Assembly: GCA_026193555.1 (NCBI GenBank)
Contig: JAPHUU010000117.1
Location: forward strand, 1-6,817
Direction of reading: 5' to 3'
Source of the DNA: Rhodanobacter sp.
Lineage (GTDB): Bacteria > Pseudomonadota > Gammaproteobacteria > Xanthomonadales > Rhodanobacteraceae
Length of the DNA stretch: 6,817 nucleotides
Positions 1-5,934 of the stretch are shown here, piece after piece. Numbering within the stretch: position 1 is the stretch's first letter; the number at the start of each line of letters is the position of its first letter. The notes under the pieces are model-generated. The model saw only the letters and a list, made by a program, of their open reading frames with translations, ran no database searches and was not told where the DNA came from. Made by a program: the position numbers and the translations under genes.

Positions 1-183
1 GAAACTAACCCAAGGTTTCCCCTCCTGCCACCAAGCGGCAGCAACGACCGAAACCACGGGCAGGATCAGGACTGTGATGAAGTATGCTCCCTTTGCGCGT
101 TTCACCCGATCAAGTACGTGGCGACGTGCACGAAGTAGCATCAGCGCTTCTCCGCTGTTCTGCAACGTAACGATGTCGTTCAA
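1..183 (-). CDS. S-4TM family putative pore-forming effector, N-terminal part (gene runs off the left edge)
   Basis: The complement of 183-1 is open for 61 codons with no stop. It begins with TTG followed by N-D-I-V-T-L-Q-N, then an A-L-M-L-L-R-A-R-R segment, a basic V-K-R-A-K-G stretch and a hydrophobic segment at about residues 34-50 (first membrane helix). This order resembles the start of S-4TM proteins, four-helix membrane proteins proposed from comparative genomics to be pore-forming effectors of nucleotide-signalling or defence systems. TTG at 183 is preferred because it gives the M-N-D-I start I recall for the family. An alternative TTG lies at 198, and an in-frame stop at 207-205 rules out anything further upstream. 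The G-rich run just before 183 is too close for a normal ribosome binding site, so initiation may be weak. Only the N-terminus is visible, so the assignment rests on pattern memory. Another small membrane protein is possible. Confidence 0.5.
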   Translation of the reverse strand, partial: MNDIVTLQNSGEALMLLRARRHVLDRVKRAKGAYFITVLILPVVSVVAAAWWQEGKPWVSF

Positions 184-215
184 ATCCCCTACCCCCAAAT
201 ATGGTTACCTAGCTC

Positions 216-279
216 AGAAATGGTGTCAGGGACAATTCCCGAAGCGCCAACGTAGAAAATTGTCCCCGACACCTTTTCT
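216..279. repeat. Long imperfect inverted repeat, possible transposon/RAYT-associated or MITE-like remnant
   Basis: The left arm (216-237) and right arm (258-279) are reverse complements over 22 positions with two mismatches, at 221/274 and in the G/C-rich core. The core is GGTGTCAGGGACAATT at 222-237, answered by AATTGTCCCCGACACC at 258-273. The spacer is 20 bp. Arms of the type GGTGTC(A/G)GGGACAATT are, as I recall, found repeatedly near IS200/REP-associated transposase genes in proteobacteria. No transposase is present here, so this would be a solo remnant. It lies between the end of the minus-strand gene at 309 and the start of the minus-strand gene at 183. A terminator role is possible, but the loop is long and only a short T-run follows the stem. 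Confidence 0.5.
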
Positions 280-308
280 CGCTTCTATCCTCGAAAGAGA
301 CACCAAGT

Positions 309-731
309 TCATTTACTCACCCCCTGCTTCGCCCGAAACACCCGTCTAACCTCCGGATCCAGCACATCCACCTGCCGCCTCGGCTGCCCCAGCGCCCGCT
401 CCTCTGCCCTCAGTTGGCAATTCCGCGACAGCGTGTCTGCCCCTTCCGAGGTAGTCGCAGCGACGTCCTGCAGATTGACTACCACGCCCAGCGTGTCGCC
501 CAGCGGTTGCAGCGCCATGCAGATGCGGTCGATGGTGGCCATGCTGCGGTACGCGCCGCCGCCGACCAGTACCAGCAGGTTGGCGTTGTCGATCCATACG
601 CTGGACTGCACGCCCTGCAACGGGCGCACGGCGGTGCGGGCGGCTTCGTGGTCGATCGGTCGGGTGGCGTCGGCGATGCGCATGGCGCGCAGTTGGTCCC
701 GCTGCATCGTCTCGACGTGGGCGCGCATCAC
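309..731 (-). CDS. Conserved hypothetical protein, 140 aa, function unknown
   Basis: I recognise no named family. The chain opens with a polar, possibly helical region (about 1-35). A compact middle part follows with alternating hydrophobic strands (V45-W-I-D, N51-LLVLV-GGG, then I67-D-R-I-C-M-A-L-xx-L-G-D-T-L-G-V-V-V-N). The tail is polar, with S-R-N-C at 102-105 and V-D-V-L-D-P at 121-126. Two cysteines (C71, C105) are the only ones. Similar unnamed proteins seem to exist in Xanthomonadales; that is memory, not a search. No signal peptide or membrane helix is visible. The start is doubtful. GTG at 731 and ATG at 728 lack a proper ribosome binding site, the G/A-rich run near 751-761 fits an ATG in a different frame, and an in-frame stop lies at 749-747. 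The true N-terminus may be lost to a frameshift or start further inside. The strand is supported by the natural amino-acid composition; the other frames here are arginine-rich shadows. Confidence 0.62.
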   Translation of the reverse strand: MMRAHVETMQRDQLRAMRIADATRPIDHEAARTAVRPLQGVQSSVWIDNANLLVLVGGGAYRSMATIDRICMALQPLGDTLGVVVNLQDVAATTSEGADTLSRNCQLRAEERALGQPRRQVDVLDPEVRRVFRAKQGVSK

Positions 732-1091
732 GCGCTGATCGCATGGTCATCCCTTCCCCCCGGAATACCTGCCGAGCATACGCCCGCATCTTCGCGAGTT
801 CTTGCGCCCGGCCATATGGCTTTCGCGGGCGTGCAACACGGTGCGACGCGACGGCGCGCGTTGACCCTCGTGTTCGTCGCCCTCGCCCACTGGCGATCAG
901 GGTTTGCCGGCCGCATGTGCCGGCGGGAACGTGGACGAGATCGCCCTCCCGATGCGAGGACTTTGCGTTGCAGACGGCTGGTGTTTCGCGGTGGCGTGAC
1001 CTGTCGCCCTTGCCGCGATCGGCCCACAGGCGAATAATCGCGCGCTGCGCTGCACAACCCCGCGTATCGCAGTCTGAGCTGCTCTCGTGTT

Positions 1092-1115
1092 CCCGGCCCG
1101 TCGGACGGTGCCGGG
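1092..1115 (+). other. Strong GC hairpin in the putative leader of the MFS gene
   Basis: CCCGGC (1092-1097) and CCGT (1098-1101) pair with ACGG (1105-1108) and GCCGGG (1110-1115). This leaves a CGG loop and one bulged T at 1109. Ten base pairs in 24 nt is strong even at this GC content. The hairpin ends 16 nt before the AGGA ribosome binding site of the transporter. No T-run follows, so it is not an ordinary intrinsic terminator. It could influence mRNA stability or translation. Confidence 0.3.
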
Positions 1116-1131
1116 GTGGAGCGCTCGTTCC

Positions 1132-1135
1132 AGGA
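1132..1135 (+). promoter_or_regulatory. Ribosome binding site of the MFS gene
   Basis: AGGA lies 9 nt before the GTG at 1145. It decides the start: the frame stays open about 400 bp further upstream, but that extension has no transporter-like sequence, while the protein from this GTG has the usual short cytoplasmic lead before TM1. Confidence 0.6.
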
Positions 1136-1144
1136 AACCGCCTT

Positions 1145-2593
1145 GTGACCTTGTTGACTGAGGAAACGACCGACGCATCGACGCCTCCCCTGCCGCTGCC
1201 GCTCTTTCCCGATTACCGCGTGACCTCGCTGATCGTGGCCTGCGCCATCTTCATGGAGCAGCTGGACGCGACCGTGCTGGCCACGGCGCTGCCGACGATG
1301 GCGCACGACTTTCACGTCGGCGCGCCGTCGATGAGCATCGCGATGACGGTGTACCTGCTGGCGCTGGCGATCCTGATTCCGGCCAGCGGGGCGGTGGCCG
1401 AGCGCTTCGGCATCAAGCGCGTGTTCCAGGCCTCGATCGTGGTGTTCGTGCTCGGTTCGATCGCCTGCTCGTTCGCGACCAGCCTGCCGATGATGGTGGC
1501 CGCACGGCTGCTGCAGGGCGCGGGCGGCGCGATGATGGCGCCGATCGGGCGACTGATCGTGCTGCGCACGGTGGAGCGCCGGCATCTGGTATCGGCAATG
1601 TCGTGGACGCTGATCCCGGCCTTTCTCGGCCCGCTGATGGGGCCGCCGCTGGGCGGGTTCATCGTCACCTATCTGAACTGGCACTGGATCTTCTACATCA
1701 ATGTGCCCATCGGCCTGCTCGGCTACTGGCTGGTGCGCCGTTTCATCCTGGAGATTCCCGCCGGCGCGAAACCGGTGCGCTTCGACCTGGGCGGCTTCGC
1801 GTTGTGCGGGATCAGTCTGGGCAGCCTGCTGTTCGGTTTCGAGATGCTCGGCCAGAGCACCGACCTGGTTCGGGCGCTGGGCCTGATCGCGCTGGGAAGT
1901 ACGGCCGGTGTGGGCTATCTGCGGCATGAGAAGCATCGGCGCGATCCGCTGCTGGATCTGTCGCTGCTAAAGATCGACTCGTTCCGGCTGTCGGTGGTGG
2001 CCGGCTCGCTGATGCGGGTGACCCAGGGTGCGCAGCCGTTCCTGCTGCCGCTGATGTTCCAGATCGCTTTCGGCCTGTCGGCGGTGCGCAGCGGCGAACT
2101 CATACTGGCCACCACGCTGGGCGCGATCGTGATGCGCAGCGCCACCCCGGGCCTGCTGCGACGGGTCGGTTTCCGACGCGGCATGGTGGTCAATGGCGTG
2201 CTGTCCAGCCTCGGCTACGCGGTGTGCGCACTGTTCCGGCCGGACTGGTCGTTCGCGCTGATGTTCGCCCTGCTGTTCTGCTGCGGCGCGTTCATGTCGT
2301 TCCAGTTCGCGGCCTACAACACGGTGGCCTACGAGGCCGTGCCGACCGAACGGATCAGCGCGGCCAGCAGCCTGTACACCACGTTGCAGCAGCTGATGCT
2401 GTCGGTCGGCATCTGCAGCGGCGCGCTGGTGCTCAAGCTCAGCATGGGCGTGGGCCGGCACGCCGAGCCCCATCAGCTGGATTTTTCGATCGCCTTCATC
2501 GTGGTCAGCCTGATCTCGCTGAGCTCGACCCGCTGGCACCTGCGTTTTGCGTCCGATGCGGGGCATGAACTGAGCGGTCACCGGCGCGGCTGA
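1145..2593 (+). CDS. MFS transporter, DHA2 (EmrB/QacA-like) family, 14 TM
   Basis: This is a 482-residue inner-membrane transporter, probably a proton-driven exporter; family members expel drugs and other amphipathic compounds. MFS motif D1 sits in TM1 (L40-D-A-T-V-L-A-T-A-L-P, ending at P50). The motif A variant GAVAERFGIKR is at 82-92. The antiporter motif C region G162-P-L-M-G-P-P-L-G-G is in TM5, followed by the typical N-W-H-W-I-F-Y-I-N-V-P-I-G (178-190). About 14 hydrophobic segments can be counted between residues 27 and 462, and the length is normal for DHA2. GTG at 1145 is chosen because of the AGGA 9 nt upstream. The gene stands alone on the plus strand, 427 bp before the acyl-lipid fusion gene. 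The substrate cannot be read from sequence. No membrane-fusion (EmrA-like) partner or regulator is in the window. Confidence 0.9.
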   Translation: MTLLTEETTDASTPPLPLPLFPDYRVTSLIVACAIFMEQLDATVLATALPTMAHDFHVGAPSMSIAMTVYLLALAILIPASGAVAERFGIKRVFQASIVVFVLGSIACSFATSLPMMVAARLLQGAGGAMMAPIGRLIVLRTVERRHLVSAMSWTLIPAFLGPLMGPPLGGFIVTYLNWHWIFYINVPIGLLGYWLVRRFILEIPAGAKPVRFDLGGFALCGISLGSLLFGFEMLGQSTDLVRALGLIALGSTAGVGYLRHEKHRRDPLLDLSLLKIDSFRLSVVAGSLMRVTQGAQPFLLPLMFQIAFGLSAVRSGELILATTLGAIVMRSATPGLLRRVGFRRGMVVNGVLSSLGYAVCALFRPDWSFALMFALLFCCGAFMSFQFAAYNTVAYEAVPTERISAASSLYTTLQQLMLSVGICSGALVLKLSMGVGRHAEPHQLDFSIAFIVVSLISLSSTRWHLRFASDAGHELSGHRRG

Positions 2594-2595
2594 AC

Positions 2596-2642
2596 GGCCC
2601 TGCCCGGATTGGCGCGGGCGGGGCGGCGTGCCGCCGGGGGCC
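2596..2642 (+). terminator. Branched GC-rich stem-loop right after the MFS stop, possible 3' end structure
   Basis: GGCCC (2596-2600) pairs with GGGCC (2638-2642). It encloses two hairpins: GCCCG/CGGGC (2602-2606 with 2615-2619) and GGCGG/CCGCC (2622-2626 with 2631-2635). The structure starts 2 nt after the stop codon. There is no T-tract, so it may protect the 3' end or assist termination rather than act as a textbook intrinsic terminator. GC-rich sequence forms such pairs easily by chance. Confidence 0.3.
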
Positions 2643-2790
2643 AGACGCGCGTGAGCCACGTTCAGGCACCGAGCCGGACGCCGCGCGGGCGCGGGACGCA
2701 TTCAGCGCGACCCGGAGCTGGGTCCCGACCTTTCCCCGGCGGCATGCGGGCAAGGCTGGCTGCAGTGGGCGCACGTCACGGGCCCACCAC

Positions 2791-2842
2791 GATGCCGTGC
2801 CTAGCATGGCGGCATCCGGCGTCCTCTGGCGGCTGACGCCAG
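2791..2842 (+). promoter_or_regulatory. Two adjacent stem-loops with an alternative pairing, upstream of the leader ORF
   Basis: GATGCCG (2791-2797) pairs with CGGCATC (2810-2816), with a further TGC/GCA pairing and a small bulge. Next, CTGGCG (2826-2831) pairs with CGCCAG (2837-2842) around a 5-nt loop. The second hairpin competes with GGCGTC (2818-2823) pairing to GACGCC (2835-2840), because both use 2837-2840. The set lies about 20 nt before the AGGAGG at 2864. Mutually exclusive stems before a ribosome binding site can be regulatory, but I recognise no riboswitch class and chance pairing is possible. Confidence 0.25.
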
Positions 2843-2863
2843 CAGGTGCTTCCGGTTCTGCTC

Positions 2864-2869
2864 AGGAGG
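2864..2869 (+). promoter_or_regulatory. Consensus ribosome binding site (AGGAGG) for the leader ORF
   Basis: A perfect AGGAGG with 8 nt to the GTG at 2878. This is the strongest ribosome binding site in the window. It does not serve the 942-aa gene directly, since that gene's frame is closed by TGA at 3006-3008. Confidence 0.55.
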
Positions 2870-2877
2870 GCCCCGAC

Positions 2878-3024
2878 GTGACGCTGAGCCCGACCGCACC
2901 CTCAGTTGACGTGTGGTTCCGGCAACCTGGTCGCCGTTGGGCAGGCAGTGCCTGCGGCAGCGCAACGCACCAGGTGAGCACACCGGCATGCGTTCACGCG
3001 GCCGCTGACGGTGCGTCGGCATGA
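2878..3024 (+). CDS. Possible 48-codon leader ORF coupled to the downstream fusion gene
   Basis: GTG at 2878 follows AGGAGG at ideal spacing. The frame runs 48 codons to a TGA at 3022-3024, which overlaps the ATG of the fusion gene as ATGA. The product (V-T-L-S-P-T-A-P-S-V-D-V at the start, two cysteines, small polar residues) matches no family I know. Only about two thirds of its third codon positions are G or C (32 of 48 by my count), lower than expected for a typical protein gene at this GC content. It may therefore be a translational coupling device or a degenerate remnant rather than a conserved protein. The downstream gene has no clear ribosome binding site of its own, which favours coupling. 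Confidence 0.35.
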   Translation: MTLSPTAPSVDVWFRQPGRRWAGSACGSATHQVSTPACVHAAADGASA

Positions 3025-5849
3025 TCGAGCCTCCGTCAGGCGGGCAGCTCGATACCGCCGCATCGATACAACGGGCGCTGCTGGCGCAGATTGCACAGAT
3101 GCTGACGGAGCTGCATCCGCACGCGCAGCCGATACCGACGGCTCGCCTTGATTCGCGTCTGGATCGCGATCTCGGCTTCGACAGTCTGTCGCGGGTCGAA
3201 CTGCTGGCACGGCTGGAGCGTCATTTCGGCGTTGTGTTGCCGGAGGCCGAGGCGCTGGCCGCCACCACGCCGGCCCAGCTGGCCCATGCCCTGGAACGTG
3301 CCGCGCCACGCGAGGCGATCGCTGCGTCGGTGAGTGTCCAGGCCGCTGGTACGGAGCAGATCGCGTTCGAGCTGCCCGACGGCGCGCGCACGTTGCCCGA
3401 GGTGCTCGACTGGCATTGCCAACGACACGCCGACCGCAGCTACGTCCGCTTCGAGGGCGGCACGGCGCACGGCACCATGCTGAGCTACGGCGAACTCAAA
3501 CAGCACGCCATGTGTGCCGCGGCAGGATTGCAGGGGCTGGACTTGCGCCCGCTCGACCCGGTCGCGCTGATGCTTCCCACCCATCCGGATTTCCTGATTG
3601 CGTTTTTCGCCGTCCTGCTCGCCGGCGGGGTTCCGGTGCCGCTCTACCCGCCCATGCGCCCCGGTGAACTGGCCGACTACTGGCGCCGGCAGGCGGGCAC
3701 CCTGCGCAATTGCGGTGCACGGCTGCTGCTGGTCGACGCGGCGATGCAGTCGCATCGGCACCTCATCCGCAGCATGACGGGACCAGTCGAGCACATCGTC
3801 ACCGTGGCGGAACTCGGCAATACGCCGTTGCGGCAAGCAGTCGCCCCGGGGCCTGACGATCTGGCCATGCTGCAGTACACCTCCGGCAGTACCGCCGCCC
3901 CCAAGGGGGTGATGCTGACCCATCGCAACATGCTGGCGAATCTGCGCGTGATGGGTCAGGCGATCGGCGTCAACGCGGACGATCTGTTCGTCAGCTGGCT
4001 TCCGCTGTATCACGACATGGGGCTGATCGGTGCCTGTCTGGGCACCTTGTATTACGGCATTCCGCTGGTGCTGATACCGCCACAGGCTTTCCTGTTGCGT
4101 CCGGAGCGCTGGCTGTGGGCCATCCATCGTTATCGCGCCACCTTGTCGGCGGCACCGAATTTCGCGCTGGAGCTGTGCGTGTATCGAGTTCCCGACAGCG
4201 CGATCCAGGGCCTGGATCTGAGTCGCTGGCGTCTGGCCTTCTGCGGCGCCGAGCCGATATTCGAGGAAACCCTCGACCACTTTTCGCAACGCTTCGCGCC
4301 GTTCGGATTCCGGCGCGACGCCCTGTTTCCGGTCTATGGCCTGGCGGAGAACACCCTGGGCCTGACCTTTCCACCAACCGGCCGGGCGCCCCGGATACTC
4401 CGCATCGCGCGCGAGCCGTTTCTCCAGCGCGGCGCGGCGCAGCCGGCTCAAGGTGCCGGCACGCTGAGCTTCGTGTCGTGCGGGCAACCCTTGCGTGAGC
4501 ACGAAATCCGTATCGTGGATGAGGCCGGCCGCGAACTGCCCGACGGCATGCAGGGCAGCGTCCAGTTCCGCGGCCCGTCGGCGACCTCGGGCTACTTCCG
4601 CGCTGCCGAGACAACCCAGCACCTGTTCCATGATTCGTGGCTCGACAGCGGCGACCTGGGATTCGTGTTCGAGGGCGAGTTGTACCTCACCGGGCGGGTC
4701 AAGGACCTGATCATCCGCGCCGGCCGCCATATCCATCCGCAGGCGATCGAACAGGCGATCGGTTCGGTGGCCGGCATCCGTCGCGGACGGGTCGCGGTAT
4801 TCGGCAGCTATTCGCGCGATGAAGGCACCGAACGGCTGGTGGTGGTGGCCGAAACACGCATCACCGACGCCGAAGCTCTGGGCGCATTGCGCAAGCAGGT
4901 CAACGCGATCGCCGCGGACCTCTCCGGAGGTCCCGCCGACGAAGTGATACTGGCGCCGCCGGGCAGCGTGCTGAAGACCTCCAGTGGCAAGCTTCGCCGC
5001 AGCGCCTGCCAGGCCGCCCATGAGGCCGGCACGCTGGGCAAGGGCCGCAAACGTGCGCTGCTCGCGGTGCTGTTGCGCGGGCTGAGCGAGAATGTGCGCG
5101 GCCGTCTTCGACGTGCAGGTGCGCTCGCCTTCGCCGCCTATGCGTGGGCGATCCTCGCGCTGCTTTTCGTACCCGCCGTTATCGCGCTGGCGGTATTGCC
5201 TGGCGTCCCTGCGCGCTGGCGAGCCACGCGGACGATCATCGGGGTCCTGCGCGCGGCATTGCGCCTGCCGTTGACGCTGCATGTGGAACAGGCCCCGCCC
5301 GAGCGGCCGTGCATCTTCGTGGCGAATCATTCGAGCTATATCGATGCCTTGATCCTGCTGTGGGCGCTGCCCCGCCCGGTGGCGTTTACCGCCAAGGCCG
5401 AGCTATCCCGAAAGCCCCTGTTCCACTGGCTGCTGTCGCGGCTCGGCGCCGTGTTCGTCGAACGCGCGGACCCGCAGCGAAGCACCGAGGTCGTCGGGCA
5501 GGCCCGGGAAGGACGGCGGGATTTCCTGTTTTTTCCCGAGGGCACGTTCTCCCGCATGCCGGGCCTGCTGCCGTTCCATCTGGGTGCCTTCCTCGCCGCC
5601 GCGCATGCCGGGTTGCCGGTCGTGCCGGTGGCGCTGCGCGGCACGCGCGCCGTATTGCGCGATGTCGAGCAGTTTCCGCGGCGCGCGCCGGTGGACGTCA
5701 CCATCGGCGCGCCGATCATGCCGCAACCGGTGACGGATCACTGGCACGAGGCACTGCGGCTTTCCGAGGCGGCACGCCGGTTTCTTCTCGACCACGGCGG
5801 CGAACCGGACGCCGCCGATCGCCCCCTGCCCGCTTCGCCTTCGCCATGA
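3021..5849 (+). CDS. Trifunctional ACP - fatty acyl-AMP ligase - PlsC-type acyltransferase
   Basis: A 942-residue fusion expected to activate a fatty acid with ATP, load it on its own phosphopantetheine arm and transfer it to a glycerolipid or lysolipid at the inner membrane. Residues 15-92 are an acyl carrier protein with the attachment site D54-S55-L. Residues 125-665 are an adenylating domain: Y-T-S-G-S-T-A-A-P-K-G at 286-296, L-P-L-Y-H-D-M-G at 327-334, Y-G-L-A-E-N at 439-444, S-G-D at 543-545, G-R-V-K-D at 558-562, and the A10 lysine K657 in L-K-T-S-S-G-K. The spacing and the V-S-C-G-Q-P-L stretch (485-491) fit the fatty acyl-AMP ligase (FAAL) group. A hydrophobic segment spans 700-727. 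Residues 750-900 are a PlsC acyltransferase: NHSSYID at 769-775 (NHX4D), V-F-V-E-R at 811-815, FPEGTFSR at 838-845 and V-V-P-V at 867-870. All key residues are intact. E. coli Aas has the reverse domain order and uses separate ACP. ATG 3021 is the only reasonable start after the in-frame stop at 3006. Confidence 0.9.
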   Translation: MIEPPSGGQLDTAASIQRALLAQIAQMLTELHPHAQPIPTARLDSRLDRDLGFDSLSRVELLARLERHFGVVLPEAEALAATTPAQLAHALERAAPREAIAASVSVQAAGTEQIAFELPDGARTLPEVLDWHCQRHADRSYVRFEGGTAHGTMLSYGELKQHAMCAAAGLQGLDLRPLDPVALMLPTHPDFLIAFFAVLLAGGVPVPLYPPMRPGELADYWRRQAGTLRNCGARLLLVDAAMQSHRHLIRSMTGPVEHIVTVAELGNTPLRQAVAPGPDDLAMLQYTSGSTAAPKGVMLTHRNMLANLRVMGQAIGVNADDLFVSWLPLYHDMGLIGACLGTLYYGIPLVLIPPQAFLLRPERWLWAIHRYRATLSAAPNFALELCVYRVPDSAIQGLDLSRWRLAFCGAEPIFEETLDHFSQRFAPFGFRRDALFPVYGLAENTLGLTFPPTGRAPRILRIAREPFLQRGAAQPAQGAGTLSFVSCGQPLREHEIRIVDEAGRELPDGMQGSVQFRGPSATSGYFRAAETTQHLFHDSWLDSGDLGFVFEGELYLTGRVKDLIIRAGRHIHPQAIEQAIGSVAGIRRGRVAVFGSYSRDEGTERLVVVAETRITDAEALGALRKQVNAIAADLSGGPADEVILAPPGSVLKTSSGKLRRSACQAAHEAGTLGKGRKRALLAVLLRGLSENVRGRLRRAGALAFAAYAWAILALLFVPAVIALAVLPGVPARWRATRTIIGVLRAALRLPLTLHVEQAPPERPCIFVANHSSYIDALILLWALPRPVAFTAKAELSRKPLFHWLLSRLGAVFVERADPQRSTEVVGQAREGRRDFLFFPEGTFSRMPGLLPFHLGAFLAAAHAGLPVVPVALRGTRAVLRDVEQFPRRAPVDVTIGAPIMPQPVTDHWHEALRLSEAARRFLLDHGGEPDAADRPLPASPSP

Positions 5850-5872
5850 GCGGAAAGCGGGGTTGCCTCGCA

Positions 5873-5895
5873 CCGGCGATCCGGTATCCGGCGAT
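5873..5895. repeat. Short direct repeat before the FNR-like box
   Basis: CCGGCGAT occurs at 5873-5880 and again at 5888-5895, a 15-bp period, with a further CCGG between them at 5881-5884. It directly abuts the candidate FNR/Anr box. It could be part of an operator, but at this GC content an 8-bp repeat can arise by chance. Confidence 0.25.
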
Positions 5896-5908
5896 TGACC
5901 CAGATCAA
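5895..5908 (+). promoter_or_regulatory. FNR/Anr-type binding site
   Basis: TTGAC-CCAG-ATCAA matches the FNR/Anr consensus TTGAT-N4-ATCAA at 9 of 10 defined positions. Regulators of this family are oxygen-sensing (Fe-S) or NO-sensing (Dnr-like) activators. The site lies in the noncoding gap before the DUF3775 gene. Its centre (5901.5) is about 40 bp before the start point predicted from the -10-like hexamer, close to the -41.5 position of class II activated promoters. No FNR-type regulator gene is in the window. Confidence 0.55.
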
Positions 5909-5928
5909 CCCGCGAGTCCGAGCCGCGC

Positions 5929-5934
5929 TATACA
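5929..5934 (+). promoter_or_regulatory. -10-like hexamer of the candidate FNR-dependent promoter
   Basis: TATACA sits 20 bp after the end of the FNR-like box; about 22 bp is usual at class II sites. No good -35 hexamer is present at normal spacing, as expected for an activator-dependent promoter. It predicts transcription starting near 5941 and a leader of roughly 95 nt before the ATG at 6036. Confidence 0.45.

Larger units (their letters stand above)
732..1144. other. 413-bp divergent intergenic region
   Basis: This separates the minus-strand hypothetical gene from the plus-strand transporter. Frames open across it on both strands because of the high GC, but their products are arginine-, histidine- and proline-rich without domain-like patterns, so I call no gene. 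A TTGACC hexamer at 861-866 has no -10 at proper spacing. A TATGCT-like hexamer on the minus strand (complement of 775-780) has no good -35. No promoter is therefore called. The only clear structure is the hairpin at 1092-1115. Confidence 0.5.
2594..2877 (+). other. Structured intergenic region between the transporter and the lipid gene
   Basis: I see no convincing gene here. The region holds several GC-rich stem-loops, the best being at 2596-2642, 2709-2724, 2791-2816 and 2818-2842. It ends in the ribosome binding site of a possible leader ORF. No promoter at good spacing was found; the TTGACG at 2904-2909, just downstream, has no matching -10. Confidence 0.4.

Noticed and set aside
74..349. 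91-codon plus-strand frame at the left edge
   Set aside because: The minus strand over 1-183 encodes a more natural protein, and this frame runs through the inverted repeat.
897..930. GCCGG/CCGGC hairpin in the divergent region
   Set aside because: Five-base-pair stem with a 9-nt loop, not distinguishable from background.
743..1144. Open extension of the transporter frame by about 134 codons upstream
   Set aside because: The sequence is arginine/proline-rich without helices or motifs, and a good ribosome binding site marks GTG 1145.
728..1936. 402-codon minus-strand frame antisense to the transporter
   Set aside because: It is rich in R, H, Q and A in the manner of GC-rich shadow frames; the plus strand has unmistakable MFS motifs.
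2709..2724. GACCC/GGGTC hairpin as a terminator
   Set aside because: Only five base pairs and no T-tract directly after; chance pairing is likely at this GC content.
3036..5330. 764-codon minus-strand frame antisense to the lipid gene
   Set aside because: A shadow of the real gene; low-complexity R/Q/H-rich product with no domain, and the opposite strand carries catalytic motifs.
5895..5934. Ordinary sigma-70 promoter with TTGACC as -35 and TATACA as -10
   Set aside because: The 28-bp spacer is far too long; the palindromic TTGAC-N4-ATCAA reading explains the site better.
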